Source of the DNA: an uncultured Blautia sp.
GTDB lineage: Bacteria; Bacillota; Clostridia; Lachnospirales; Lachnospiraceae
DNA: 27,660 nucleotides
Direction of reading: 5' to 3'
Assembly (NCBI GenBank): GCA_900541345.1
Contig: UQJE01000028.1
Location: 1 to 27,660, forward strand
A model generated the notes under the pieces. It ran no database searches and was not told the DNA's origin. It was given only the letters and a program-made list of their open reading frames with translations. Position numbers and translations under genes: made by a program. Shown here piece after piece: positions 7,849 to 14,653 of this stretch (within the stretch, counting starts at the first letter, position 1; the number at the start of each line of letters is the position of its first letter).

Positions 7849-9174
7849 TTATTTTTTAGCTGTTTCGTTGAAAGATTCCAGAACTTCATCTTCACACTGT
7901 TTCTGTGCATCTGCAAATTCTTTTTCCGGATCTGCATTCGGATCAACAAGAATCTTCTGTACAGCTCTGTCTACATAAGTACCGAAATCTGCTTTACCGT
8001 AGAATTCAAGACGGCCAATTGTCTTAGCCTGTTCAAGAACATCGGAATATTCCTCAGGGAATTCATAGAAATCAGTAATTGTCATATCGTCTCTTGGAAT
8101 AATCATCGGGTTTGGAGCACCTTTTGTTGCAAGATTTTCGTAGTAAGCTTTCTGGTATTCAGCACCTGCTTTGTGTGCAATATATTCCCATGCTGCATCT
8201 TTCTTTGCCTGATCTGCTTTTGCATTGATTACGTAAGTAGTACCTGCAATAGCGGTTGTTCTTTCACCGGAAGGTCCTGCCGGAGGAAGCATAAGGCCAA
8301 GGTCGTCTGGATCCATACCCTGAGATACGGCATCTTTTACCCAGTCTGCTGCAAATGGCATCATACCGATTTTGCCAAGACCAAAGTTTGTGACAAGGTC
8401 TGTAAATTTGAGAGTGAGATCGCTCTGTAAAACGTCATCCTTGCGAAGCTGCTGATAATATTTTGCTGCTTCCATAACTGCAGGATCTGTAAAGGTCAGT
8501 TCTGCTGTTCCGTCTTCGTTCTGTTTTGTAAGGTCTCCGCCAGCCTGCCATACATAATACTGGAAGAACCATTCTGTCCATTCAGCTGCCAGTGTTGCAT
8601 ATCCTGCAATCTGATTGTCTGGGTCATTGATTTTTTTTGCTGCCTCCAGAGCTTCATCCCATGTTTCCGGAAGTTTTTCAATTCCTGCTTCTTCAAAAAG
8701 GGCTTTATTATAGCCAAAGAGCATAGGCGCTACTGTGTAAGGAACTCCGTAAACATTTCCGTCAAGTGTAAACATATCTACATATTCTTTTGTAAAATTG
8801 CCCCATTCATCCCAGTTGTCTGTGTAAGCATTTAATGGTTCAAGAATTCCGGATTTCATATAAGTATCCATCATAGTGAAGGAACAGTTTACAAGATCAG
8901 GAGCATTGCCGGCAGCAACTGCCTGGTAAAATTCGTTTCCCGGATCGCCTTCTTTTACGATTTTATTTAAAGTAATCCACGGATGCTCTTCCTCAAATTT
9001 TGCGTCCATTTCTGCTTCAAAGTCGTCTTCGTCACGGCTTGTCACCCACAGGGTCAGCTCTACGGGCTCTTTTTCTTCTGCTTTTTCTTCAGCAAATACA
9101 GTTGTGGCTGCACCCATCATGGAAACAGCTGCCATACTGAGGCTTAATAAGATAGCTAAACTTCTTTTTTTCAT
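7849..9174 (-). CDS. Extracellular sugar-binding protein of a CUT1 ABC transporter
   Basis: A 441-residue solute-binding protein (SBP family 1) that should capture an oligosaccharide outside the cell and deliver it to the two permeases encoded divergently. The first 29 residues form a signal peptide: a KKR n-region, a hydrophobic core, then TTVFA-EE, a normal signal peptidase I site. Unlike most Gram-positive binding proteins there is no lipobox cysteine near the cleavage site. A charged EEKAEEKEP linker leads into the mature domain, which begins VELTLWVTSRDEDD. The middle carries the usual SBP features of FGYNKALFEEAGIEKLPETWDE and a GKIGMMPF segment. The start is supported by AAAGGAGG with 7 nt spacing. 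It is the first gene of the leftward operon and is followed by a stabilising or attenuating hairpin. Confidence 0.93.
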   Translation of the reverse strand: MKKRSLAILLSLSMAAVSMMGAATTVFAEEKAEEKEPVELTLWVTSRDEDDFEAEMDAKFEEEHPWITLNKIVKEGDPGNEFYQAVAAGNAPDLVNCSFTMMDTYMKSGILEPLNAYTDNWDEWGNFTKEYVDMFTLDGNVYGVPYTVAPMLFGYNKALFEEAGIEKLPETWDEALEAAKKINDPDNQIAGYATLAAEWTEWFFQYYVWQAGGDLTKQNEDGTAELTFTDPAVMEAAKYYQQLRKDDVLQSDLTLKFTDLVTNFGLGKIGMMPFAADWVKDAVSQGMDPDDLGLMLPPAGPSGERTTAIAGTTYVINAKADQAKKDAAWEYIAHKAGAEYQKAYYENLATKGAPNPMIIPRDDMTITDFYEFPEEYSDVLEQAKTIGRLEFYGKADFGTYVDRAVQKILVDPNADPEKEFADAQKQCEDEVLESFNETAKK

Positions 9175-9218
9175 GCTACATCCTCCTTTGGTTCATCTCG
9201 AACTCGTTTTGTGTGTTT

Positions 9219-9247
9219 ATTATAACAGAGAATTTTATATAAAGAAA
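9219..9247 (-). promoter_or_regulatory. Leftward promoter of the sugar-binding-protein operon
   Basis: On the minus strand a perfect -10 TATAAT lies at 9224-9219. The -35 position 17 nt upstream (9247-9242) reads TTTCTT, a weak match. A good -10 with a poor -35 fits a promoter that needs an activator such as the AraC-type regulator of this operon; that link is inference. Confidence 0.6.
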
Positions 9248-9315
9248 TTACAGGAAATTAACGTTTTGTGCAAAAAATGTCTACTTTTTTATCTCTTTTT
9301 CAAAAGAAAATGCAA

Positions 9316-9348
9316 AGGTTAAATAAAGACACATAAAAAGTGTAACCT
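9316..9348. repeat. Inverted repeat in the divergent control region
   Basis: AGGTTA at 9316-9321 is mirrored by TAACCT at 9343-9348. An inner ACAC (9329-9332) faces GTGT (9340-9343). It lies between the two divergent promoters and just upstream of the rightward -35 box, a suitable place for a regulator site. The symmetry is imperfect, so it may be chance. Confidence 0.35.
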
Positions 9349-9349
9349 G

Positions 9350-9379
9350 TTGATTTTTCAGAAGGCAATTTTCTATTAT
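9350..9379 (+). promoter_or_regulatory. Rightward promoter of the permease operon
   Basis: TTGATT at 9350-9355 is followed after 18 nt by TATTAT at 9374-9379; an overlapping TATACT at 9377-9382 is an alternative -10. The permease start codon is about 40 nt downstream. Confidence 0.55.
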
Positions 9380-9420
9380 ACTGTAGGTATAGAATCGAGG
9401 GCAGGAGGTATCAGATAAAA

Positions 9421-10323
9421 ATGAATAAAAAAGAAAAGAAAAAACATGGGATGTCAAGCTACACCTTCAGAAGAAAAGTAGCTCCCTGGTGTATTCTTGC
9501 ACCGCCTATTTTTTTTACCTTGTGGTTAAAATATTACCCGATTGTAAGTGCCTTTTTCATATCACTATTTAAGTATGATCCTATTAATCCGCCGGGAAAA
9601 TTTGTAGGGTTTAAAAATTATCAGGATATGTTTCAGATGGACTTTTACTGGCAGTCATGGAAGAATACTTTGATTTTTCTTCTTTTGCAGCTTGCGATGT
9701 GCTTTTTTATTCCGCTGATCCAGGCACTTCTTTTAAATGAGCTGCAGCGACTTCAAAAAGGTCTGACGACGTTATATATTCTTCCGGCGCTGATCCCTAC
9801 TTCTGTAAATGTAATTATATGGAGATGGATATGGCATCCGGATTATGGTGTTGCAAATCAGATTGTGAAGTTTTTCGGCGGGGAACCTCAGGCATGGTTA
9901 AGCGATCCTGAGCTTGTAAAGTTCTGTATTATTTTCCCCGGTGTTCTTGGAGGCGGTCTTACCGTTCTTCTGTATCTGTCTGCTATTCAGGGAATTTCAG
10001 GAGATATTCTGGAATCCGCAGCTCTTGACGGATGTACAGGATTTTCTAAAATTACAAAAATTATTCTTCCGAATATTTCATTTATGGTATTTATCCAGCT
10101 GATTATGTGTGTGATTACAACTATGCAGCTTCTGGATGCGCCATATATGTATGCATCAGGTGGTCCAAGCGGTTCGTCCACGACACAGGGCATTTTTATC
10201 TATCAGGCATTTAATCAGGATTTGAATTATGGCCGCGGTTCTGCCGCCTCCATCATCCTTCTTATTGTAACAGCGCTGCTGACTATGGTGCAGATGCACT
10301 TTGAAAAATCGGAAAGAGAATAG
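9421..10323 (+). CDS. CUT1 ABC transporter permease, MalF/UgpA type
   Basis: A 300-residue inner-membrane permease with six predicted transmembrane helices: about 25-45, 80-100, 115-135, 165-190, 220-240 and 270-292. The cytoplasmic EAA loop, which docks onto the transport ATPase, is visible as ESAALDGCTGFSKITKIILP. It should form the channel with the next gene product and receive sugar from the divergently encoded binding protein. AGGAGG at 9403-9408 is a strong ribosome binding site, but its 12-nt spacing to the ATG is long; no better in-frame start is visible. The stop is 10 nt ahead of the next start codon. No ATPase gene is present nearby, so a shared MsmX-type ATPase encoded elsewhere is the likely energy source, as known for many Firmicute CUT1 systems. 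Confidence 0.94.
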   Translation: MNKKEKKKHGMSSYTFRRKVAPWCILAPPIFFTLWLKYYPIVSAFFISLFKYDPINPPGKFVGFKNYQDMFQMDFYWQSWKNTLIFLLLQLAMCFFIPLIQALLLNELQRLQKGLTTLYILPALIPTSVNVIIWRWIWHPDYGVANQIVKFFGGEPQAWLSDPELVKFCIIFPGVLGGGLTVLLYLSAIQGISGDILESAALDGCTGFSKITKIILPNISFMVFIQLIMCVITTMQLLDAPYMYASGGPSGSSTTQGIFIYQAFNQDLNYGRGSAASIILLIVTALLTMVQMHFEKSERE

Positions 10324-10333
10324 GAGAACAGCT

Positions 10334-11686
10334 ATGTCAAAAAAGAAGAATAAAAATAAAATCCGGATGAGCGGATCTGACCGGACGTTAAAGATATGTG
10401 CAGTTGTGCTGTCCCTTATGTTTGCGGCACTTATGTTGTATCCCTTTATATTTGCAGTATCCGGCTCTATGAAAAATAATTCGGAAATATATGAAGTTCC
10501 TCCAAAGCTTTTGCCTTCTTCTGCAAACAGTGTCTCTCTTGTGGCAGATTATTCAGATATAGAGGGAAGTGAGGAAGAGTTAAAAGATTTGATGCAGCAG
10601 GACAGTGTGCTTGCCATGTTTGGAATCAACTATAAAATGGGTGATCAGTCCATTATGGAAGTACAGTTTTATGGTACAAGGGATGGGAAAACTGTATTTC
10701 ATTCAAGAGCCCATCAGATGAAACTGCAGATGGAATGCGATTATGGAATCTTTACCCGTTCTGCAATTAAAAAAGAAGTAATTTTGCATGGTGACAGATA
10801 TTTAAGAGCAAGTGAATCTCTTGGATACGAGTTTGATTTAAATGGAATTTCAAAGGAATGTCCGGAAGGGCTTGGAAGTTACTTTAAAGAATCCGTAACA
10901 GAACTGATCAATGAAAAATATCCTTTGACAGGAAAGCTTGTTTCTGTAGGCGATAAACGGAATAACTGGCTGAACGTAGAGAGCTTTAAATACTATCTTC
11001 AGATGCCGGGATACATATATCCGAAGAATGAAACGATTGCAAAATTCGGGTTTATGACGTTTGTGGGAAACAGTGTGATCGTTATCGGTTTTGCCATGAT
11101 TGCACAGGTGATTCTCTGCTCTGTCTGTGCCTTTGTAATCAGCAGACTTCTGACCCCAAGAGCCGGAAAAGTGGTATTGATGTTTTTTATGGGGGCCATG
11201 ATGGTGCCGTTTGCGAGTATTATGCTTCCGCAGCTGGTTATGTACAGAGAAATGGGAGCCTACAATAATTACGCAGCTCTTTTGCTTCCGTTTTTATATC
11301 CGTACGGTTTCTATGTATACTTGTACAAAGGATTTTTTGATCAGATTCCTGGAAGCTATTTTGAGGCGGCTTCTCTTGATGGAGCCTCTAACTTATACTT
11401 ATACAGTAAAATCTGTATGCCGCTGTCAAAACCGATTATCTCTCTGATTGCCCTTCAGACGTTTATTGGAAACTGGAATGACTTCTTCTGGGCATGGATG
11501 GTAACAGAGGATCAGAATTTATGGACCTTAAATGTTGCTCTTTATAATATTTCCAATAATGTAAGTACAAAGCAGAACGCTCTGATGGGACTTGCGGTAG
11601 TAACGATTACACCGGTCATTCTTCTCTCCATTCTTTTCTCAAAACAATTGAAGCAGAGTATTGTGGCTTCCGGTGTAAAGGGATAA
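10334..11686 (+). CDS. CUT1 ABC transporter permease, MalG/UgpE type, with large extracytoplasmic insert
   Basis: A 450-residue permease, much longer than the usual 270-300 of this family. Transmembrane helix 1 is at about 20-42 and is followed by the family motif NNSEIYEVPPKLLPSS. Then about 150 extra residues (roughly 64-215) come before the normal NVESFKYYLQM helix and the remaining five helices. The insert lies in the first periplasmic-side loop, is soluble and mixed in charge, and has no family I recognise. The EAA loop is FEAASLDGASNLYLYSKICMP. The start at 10334 has AGGAG with 7 nt spacing; an in-frame ATG at 10301 lies inside the first permease gene and lacks a clear binding site. It forms an operon with the preceding permease and is followed by a strong terminator. 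Confidence 0.93.
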   Translation: MSKKKNKNKIRMSGSDRTLKICAVVLSLMFAALMLYPFIFAVSGSMKNNSEIYEVPPKLLPSSANSVSLVADYSDIEGSEEELKDLMQQDSVLAMFGINYKMGDQSIMEVQFYGTRDGKTVFHSRAHQMKLQMECDYGIFTRSAIKKEVILHGDRYLRASESLGYEFDLNGISKECPEGLGSYFKESVTELINEKYPLTGKLVSVGDKRNNWLNVESFKYYLQMPGYIYPKNETIAKFGFMTFVGNSVIVIGFAMIAQVILCSVCAFVISRLLTPRAGKVVLMFFMGAMMVPFASIMLPQLVMYREMGAYNNYAALLLPFLYPYGFYVYLYKGFFDQIPGSYFEAASLDGASNLYLYSKICMPLSKPIISLIALQTFIGNWNDFFWAWMVTEDQNLWTLNVALYNISNNVSTKQNALMGLAVVTITPVILLSILFSKQLKQSIVASGVKG

Positions 11687-11699
11687 TAACGGCAACTGC

Positions 11700-11737
11700 A
11701 ATAAGTCTCCTGTATTTTTACAGGAGGCTTATTTTAT
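11700..11737 (+). terminator. Terminator of the permease operon
   Basis: AATAAGTCTCCTGTA at 11700-11714 pairs with TACAGGAGGCTTATT at 11719-11733 (15 bp with one G-T pair) around a TTTT loop. A short T tract follows. Confidence 0.9.
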
Positions 11738-11742
11738 CCTGA

Positions 11743-11772
11743 TTGACAATGTGCTGGCAAAGGATATATACT
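11743..11772 (+). promoter_or_regulatory. Promoter of the histidine phosphatase gene
   Basis: A perfect -35 TTGACA at 11743-11748 is followed after 18 nt by TATACT at 11767-11772. The start codon is about 34 nt downstream. Confidence 0.78.
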
Positions 11773-11806
11773 TGAAGGATAATATTATGCAGTCAGGAGA
11801 AATGAA

Positions 11807-12538
11807 ATGAAGTTATTAATTGTAAGACATGGAGACCCGGATTATTCCATAGATTCTCTCACAGAAAAAGGCTGGAAAGAAGCGGAATATTTATCAGAAC
11901 GGCTTTCAAAGCTGGATATAAAGGACTTTTACGTTTCCCCTCTTGGGAGAGCAAAGGATACGGCTTCTCTTACTTTAAAAAAGATGGGCAGGACAGCAGA
12001 AGAATGCGACTGGCTTCGAGAGTTTACGTATTACATTAACCGTCCCGATGTAACAGACAGAAAGAAGGGATTATGGGACTGGCTGCCACAGGACTGGACA
12101 AAGGACGCGCGTTTTTATCAGTATGATCACTGGTTTGAAAATGAGCGTTTTACTCCGGAGCATATTAAAGAAGAATACGAAAAGGTAACAGGAGAGTTTG
12201 ACAGGCTTCTTGCAAAACATGGATATGTACGGGAAGATCATATTTACAGGGTGGAAAAACCGAATCAGGATACACTTGTATTTTTCTGTCATTTTGGACT
12301 GGAATGTGTACTTTTAGCACATCTGATTGGGGCATCTCCTATGGTTTTATGGCATGGAATGTGTGCTGCCCCAACTTCTGTCACCACTGTCGTGACAGAG
12401 GAGAGAAGAAGAGGAATTGCTTCATTCCGTATCAGTTCTTTTGGAGACATATCCCATCTTTATGTGAAAGATGAACCGCCGGCATTTGCTGCCCGTTTCT
12501 GCGAATGCTACGATAATGAGGATGAGAGACACGACTAA
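11807..12538 (+). CDS. Histidine phosphatase family protein (phosphoglycerate-mutase-like)
   Basis: A 243-residue soluble phosphatase of the branch that forms a phosphohistidine intermediate. The N-terminal LLIVRHGDP motif holds R7 and nucleophile H8. The acid residue is probably E72 in LREFTYY, and the second catalytic histidine is H162 in FFCHFGLEC. The core fold is interrupted by about 60 residues (90-150) rich in aromatic and charged residues, which likely form a lid that selects the substrate. The start has AGGAGA with 6 nt spacing, and the gene has its own promoter and appears monocistronic. Family members act on phosphosugars, cobalamin intermediates or phosphoproteins; nothing here tells which. 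The nearby sugar locus makes a sugar phosphate possible, but the genes are separated by a terminator. Confidence 0.9.
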   Translation: MKLLIVRHGDPDYSIDSLTEKGWKEAEYLSERLSKLDIKDFYVSPLGRAKDTASLTLKKMGRTAEECDWLREFTYYINRPDVTDRKKGLWDWLPQDWTKDARFYQYDHWFENERFTPEHIKEEYEKVTGEFDRLLAKHGYVREDHIYRVEKPNQDTLVFFCHFGLECVLLAHLIGASPMVLWHGMCAAPTSVTTVVTEERRRGIASFRISSFGDISHLYVKDEPPAFAARFCECYDNEDERHD

Positions 12539-12638
12539 GAGAGGAAAATCATAATTCTATAATATCTTTTTAATTGTTTTTATAAATTTATTAGAATTAA
12601 GACAAAATTTCCTCACAATTACCTGATATGATATATAC

Positions 12639-12665
12639 ATCTTAAAAGAACAGAGCTTTTAAGAT
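12639..12665. repeat. Perfect 10-bp inverted repeat in an intergenic region
   Basis: ATCTTAAAAG at 12639-12648 is mirrored by CTTTTAAGAT at 12656-12665 with a 7-nt loop. It lacks a U-tract and is AT-rich, so it is a poor terminator. It could be an mRNA 3' end structure or a binding site. The rest of the 12539-12700 gap shows nothing else I can name. Confidence 0.4.
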
Positions 12666-12700
12666 AACTCTTTCCTTTCCCTAAATATGTAAATAACAAG

Positions 12701-12743
12701 ACTACCTCTCACGGCAGGACCGCCGAAGAAGAGGTAGTTTTTG
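12701..12743 (+). terminator. Terminator downstream of the histidine phosphatase gene
   Basis: ACTACCTCT at 12701-12709 pairs with AGAGGTAGT at 12730-12738. An inner CGGC/GCCG pair extends the arm and TTTTTGTTT follows on the plus strand. On the minus strand the same stem may end the ABC-class ATPase gene, although the U-tract there is weak. Confidence 0.8.
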
Positions 12744-12754
12744 TTTGGGTAAAA

Positions 12755-14485
12755 TTATACCCTTCTATATCGGTTAAAGCAGGAATAAATCTCCTGAATC
12801 CTCGGCATGGCATACCCACCGGAAACGTATCCGTTTTCCCGGAAGGCGTCAAAGCCTTTTTCTTCCAGCTTACGATTAAGAAATTCCACGATTTCCCCAA
12901 GTGTACGTTTTCCGTCAATTAAGTGTTCGCAGGCATATTTCAGAAGAAGAGCAAGAGAAGCTGTCTGTTCCCCATCTGTAATCTGTTCAATATAACGAAG
13001 GTCAATCTCCTGTTTTCCAAGAGAGAAGCCGTCTTTTCCATGAACCTTAATTTTCAGGCGCTCTGGCATGGAGGCCATTTCTTTTCCAAAATAATTCCTG
13101 CTTTTTGTTTTTGAAGGGGCAGCTTTTGTCATAACCCGATGGCTTTGCGGCATATGGAAAGGCGGGATGTGAGACTCTGTAAGAGGATAGCTTTTACATA
13201 GTTCTTTTGTGGAGGAAGTAATATCTACAGGACAATAGTTATCCATTTGGATAATTGTGTCTGCAATATGGAAGAATGCTCCTGAGCTTCCGGCAACAAG
13301 AACAGTGGAAATACCGCCTTTCTCATAGAGATTACGGGCGCGCTCCAGGAAGGGAGTAATGGGCTCTTTTTCCCGGCGGATCACTTTCTGCATAAATTCA
13401 TCCCGAACCATAAAGTTGGTAGCAGAGGTGTCCTCATCCAGAAGGAAAACATGGCTTCCAGATTCTATGCCTTCCACAATACCGGCAGCCTGAGAGGTGC
13501 TGCCGCTGGCATCCTCTGTGGAGAAGCAGCAGGTGTCTTTTTTGTTTGGCAGGTCGTTAATAAACATGGAAATGTCTGTATCTTTAATGAAACGACCGTC
13601 TTCTGAGCGGAGTTTTAAGGCGCTTTCGTCTGTGATGACATATTCTCTTCCGTCTCCCGGAATGTGGTTATACACACCAAGTTCCAGTGCGTTTAAGAGA
13701 GTAGATTTCCCGTGATAGCCACCGCCTACAATTAAGGTGATACCGCAGGGAACTCCCATACCTGTTATTTTTCCTTTGTGTGGAAGCTCTAAAGTAACCC
13801 GAAGACTTTCCGGGGAGGAAAAAGTGACTGCATTTTTCATAGGTTTCTGGGAAACACCGCTTTCTCTTGGAAGAATCGCGCCGTCTGCCACAAAAGCAGC
13901 AAGCTTCTGTTCTTTTAAAGTCTTGCGGATATATTCCTGGTCTTCTGCAAGAAAAATGGACCTTTGTAAATGTGCGCTGTTTATATTTTTATAGAAGAAA
14001 CTCTGCTCCACACTTGAAGGGAGAAAATCAAAAAGAATTTTTTCAAGCTCCGTCGCGTTGATGGTTCTGCCGTTTGCGGGAAAGCCCACAAAGAAACGGG
14101 CAAGAATTCCCTGGTCTGTAATTTCACAGGCCGTGCGGGCAATTACTTCCTGACTGCAGTGGCTCACAGAAATCAGACCACTTTTTCCGGAGCCTTTCGC
14201 CCGAAAGGAATATTGGTTTATCTGCTGTTCAAATCTCCTGGTAAGGTAGTCTGAGAGTGTGGTGCGTGTCAGTTTGTCCTTATAATAATCATCGGGAAAT
14301 CCGGCGTCTCTATGGGAGACAGAGACGGTTATATGGGAAGGGGAGGCAAATGGATCTCCCTGTACATGGTCGATAGATAAGATATATTTCTGGAAGCGGT
14401 ATGTTCCTTTTAATGATTTATAGGCAGGATAGCTTTTTCTGTTAAGAGAGCGAAGCTGTTCCTTTAGTTCTGCAGATGACTGCAT
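12755..14485 (-). CDS. ABC-class ATPase of the PF09818 / COG3044 type, function unknown
   Basis: A 576-residue soluble ATPase. A long N-terminal region (about 1-240) precedes a Walker A motif, GGGYHGKS at 254-261 with K260, and a Walker B motif, HVFLLDEDTSATNF with D350-E351. The segment STSQAAGIVEGIESG just before Walker B occupies the place of the ABC signature. The layout matches the predicted ABC-class ATPases distantly related to trypanosomal MRB1590, where an RNA-linked role is known; the bacterial role is undefined. There is no membrane segment and no permease partner. The start is supported by AAGGAGG with 7 nt spacing. The gene stands alone on the minus strand with a strong promoter, divergent from the aminopeptidase gene. 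Nucleic-acid binding is plausible but not shown. Confidence 0.85.
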   Translation of the reverse strand: MQSSAELKEQLRSLNRKSYPAYKSLKGTYRFQKYILSIDHVQGDPFASPSHITVSVSHRDAGFPDDYYKDKLTRTTLSDYLTRRFEQQINQYSFRAKGSGKSGLISVSHCSQEVIARTACEITDQGILARFFVGFPANGRTINATELEKILFDFLPSSVEQSFFYKNINSAHLQRSIFLAEDQEYIRKTLKEQKLAAFVADGAILPRESGVSQKPMKNAVTFSSPESLRVTLELPHKGKITGMGVPCGITLIVGGGYHGKSTLLNALELGVYNHIPGDGREYVITDESALKLRSEDGRFIKDTDISMFINDLPNKKDTCCFSTEDASGSTSQAAGIVEGIESGSHVFLLDEDTSATNFMVRDEFMQKVIRREKEPITPFLERARNLYEKGGISTVLVAGSSGAFFHIADTIIQMDNYCPVDITSSTKELCKSYPLTESHIPPFHMPQSHRVMTKAAPSKTKSRNYFGKEMASMPERLKIKVHGKDGFSLGKQEIDLRYIEQITDGEQTASLALLLKYACEHLIDGKRTLGEIVEFLNRKLEEKGFDAFRENGYVSGGYAMPRIQEIYSCFNRYRRV

Positions 14486-14515
14486 ACGAAAACCTCCTTT
14501 TACAGTAATAAACTC

Positions 14516-14544
14516 ACTATAACGAATTCCTCTGTTTTTGTAAA
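14516..14544 (-). promoter_or_regulatory. Promoter of the ABC-class ATPase gene
   Basis: On the minus strand, TTTACA (14544-14539) and TATAGT (14521-14516) are separated by exactly 17 nt. Each differs from consensus at one base. Confidence 0.75.
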
Positions 14545-14575
14545 GTTAGATATGGAAAAATCTGCGGTTTTGTTC

Positions 14576-14581
14576 TATAAT
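14576..14581 (+). promoter_or_regulatory. Probable -10 box of the aminopeptidase gene
   Basis: A perfect TATAAT lies about 73 nt upstream of the aminopeptidase start. The -35 position 17 nt upstream (14553-14558, TGGAAA) matches consensus poorly. The 5' leader contains TACCC and GGGTA arms that could form a small hairpin near 14611-14637. Confidence 0.5.
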
Positions 14582-14653
14582 AGGAGACATATCGGAAATG
14601 ATAAAAGAGAATACCCTGTTGTCAAAAAAATGGGGTAGGAAAGGTGGATAAAA

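Noticed and set aside
7735..8430. Plus-strand open frame of 231 codons, rich in Cys and Phe
   Set aside because: It is antisense to the sugar-binding protein gene; the composition is that of a reverse complement of a Lys/Glu-rich coding region and no start site is convincing.
9175..9420. Possible catabolite (cre) operator in the divergent region
   Set aside because: I scanned for the usual cre pattern with a central CG and found no acceptable match.
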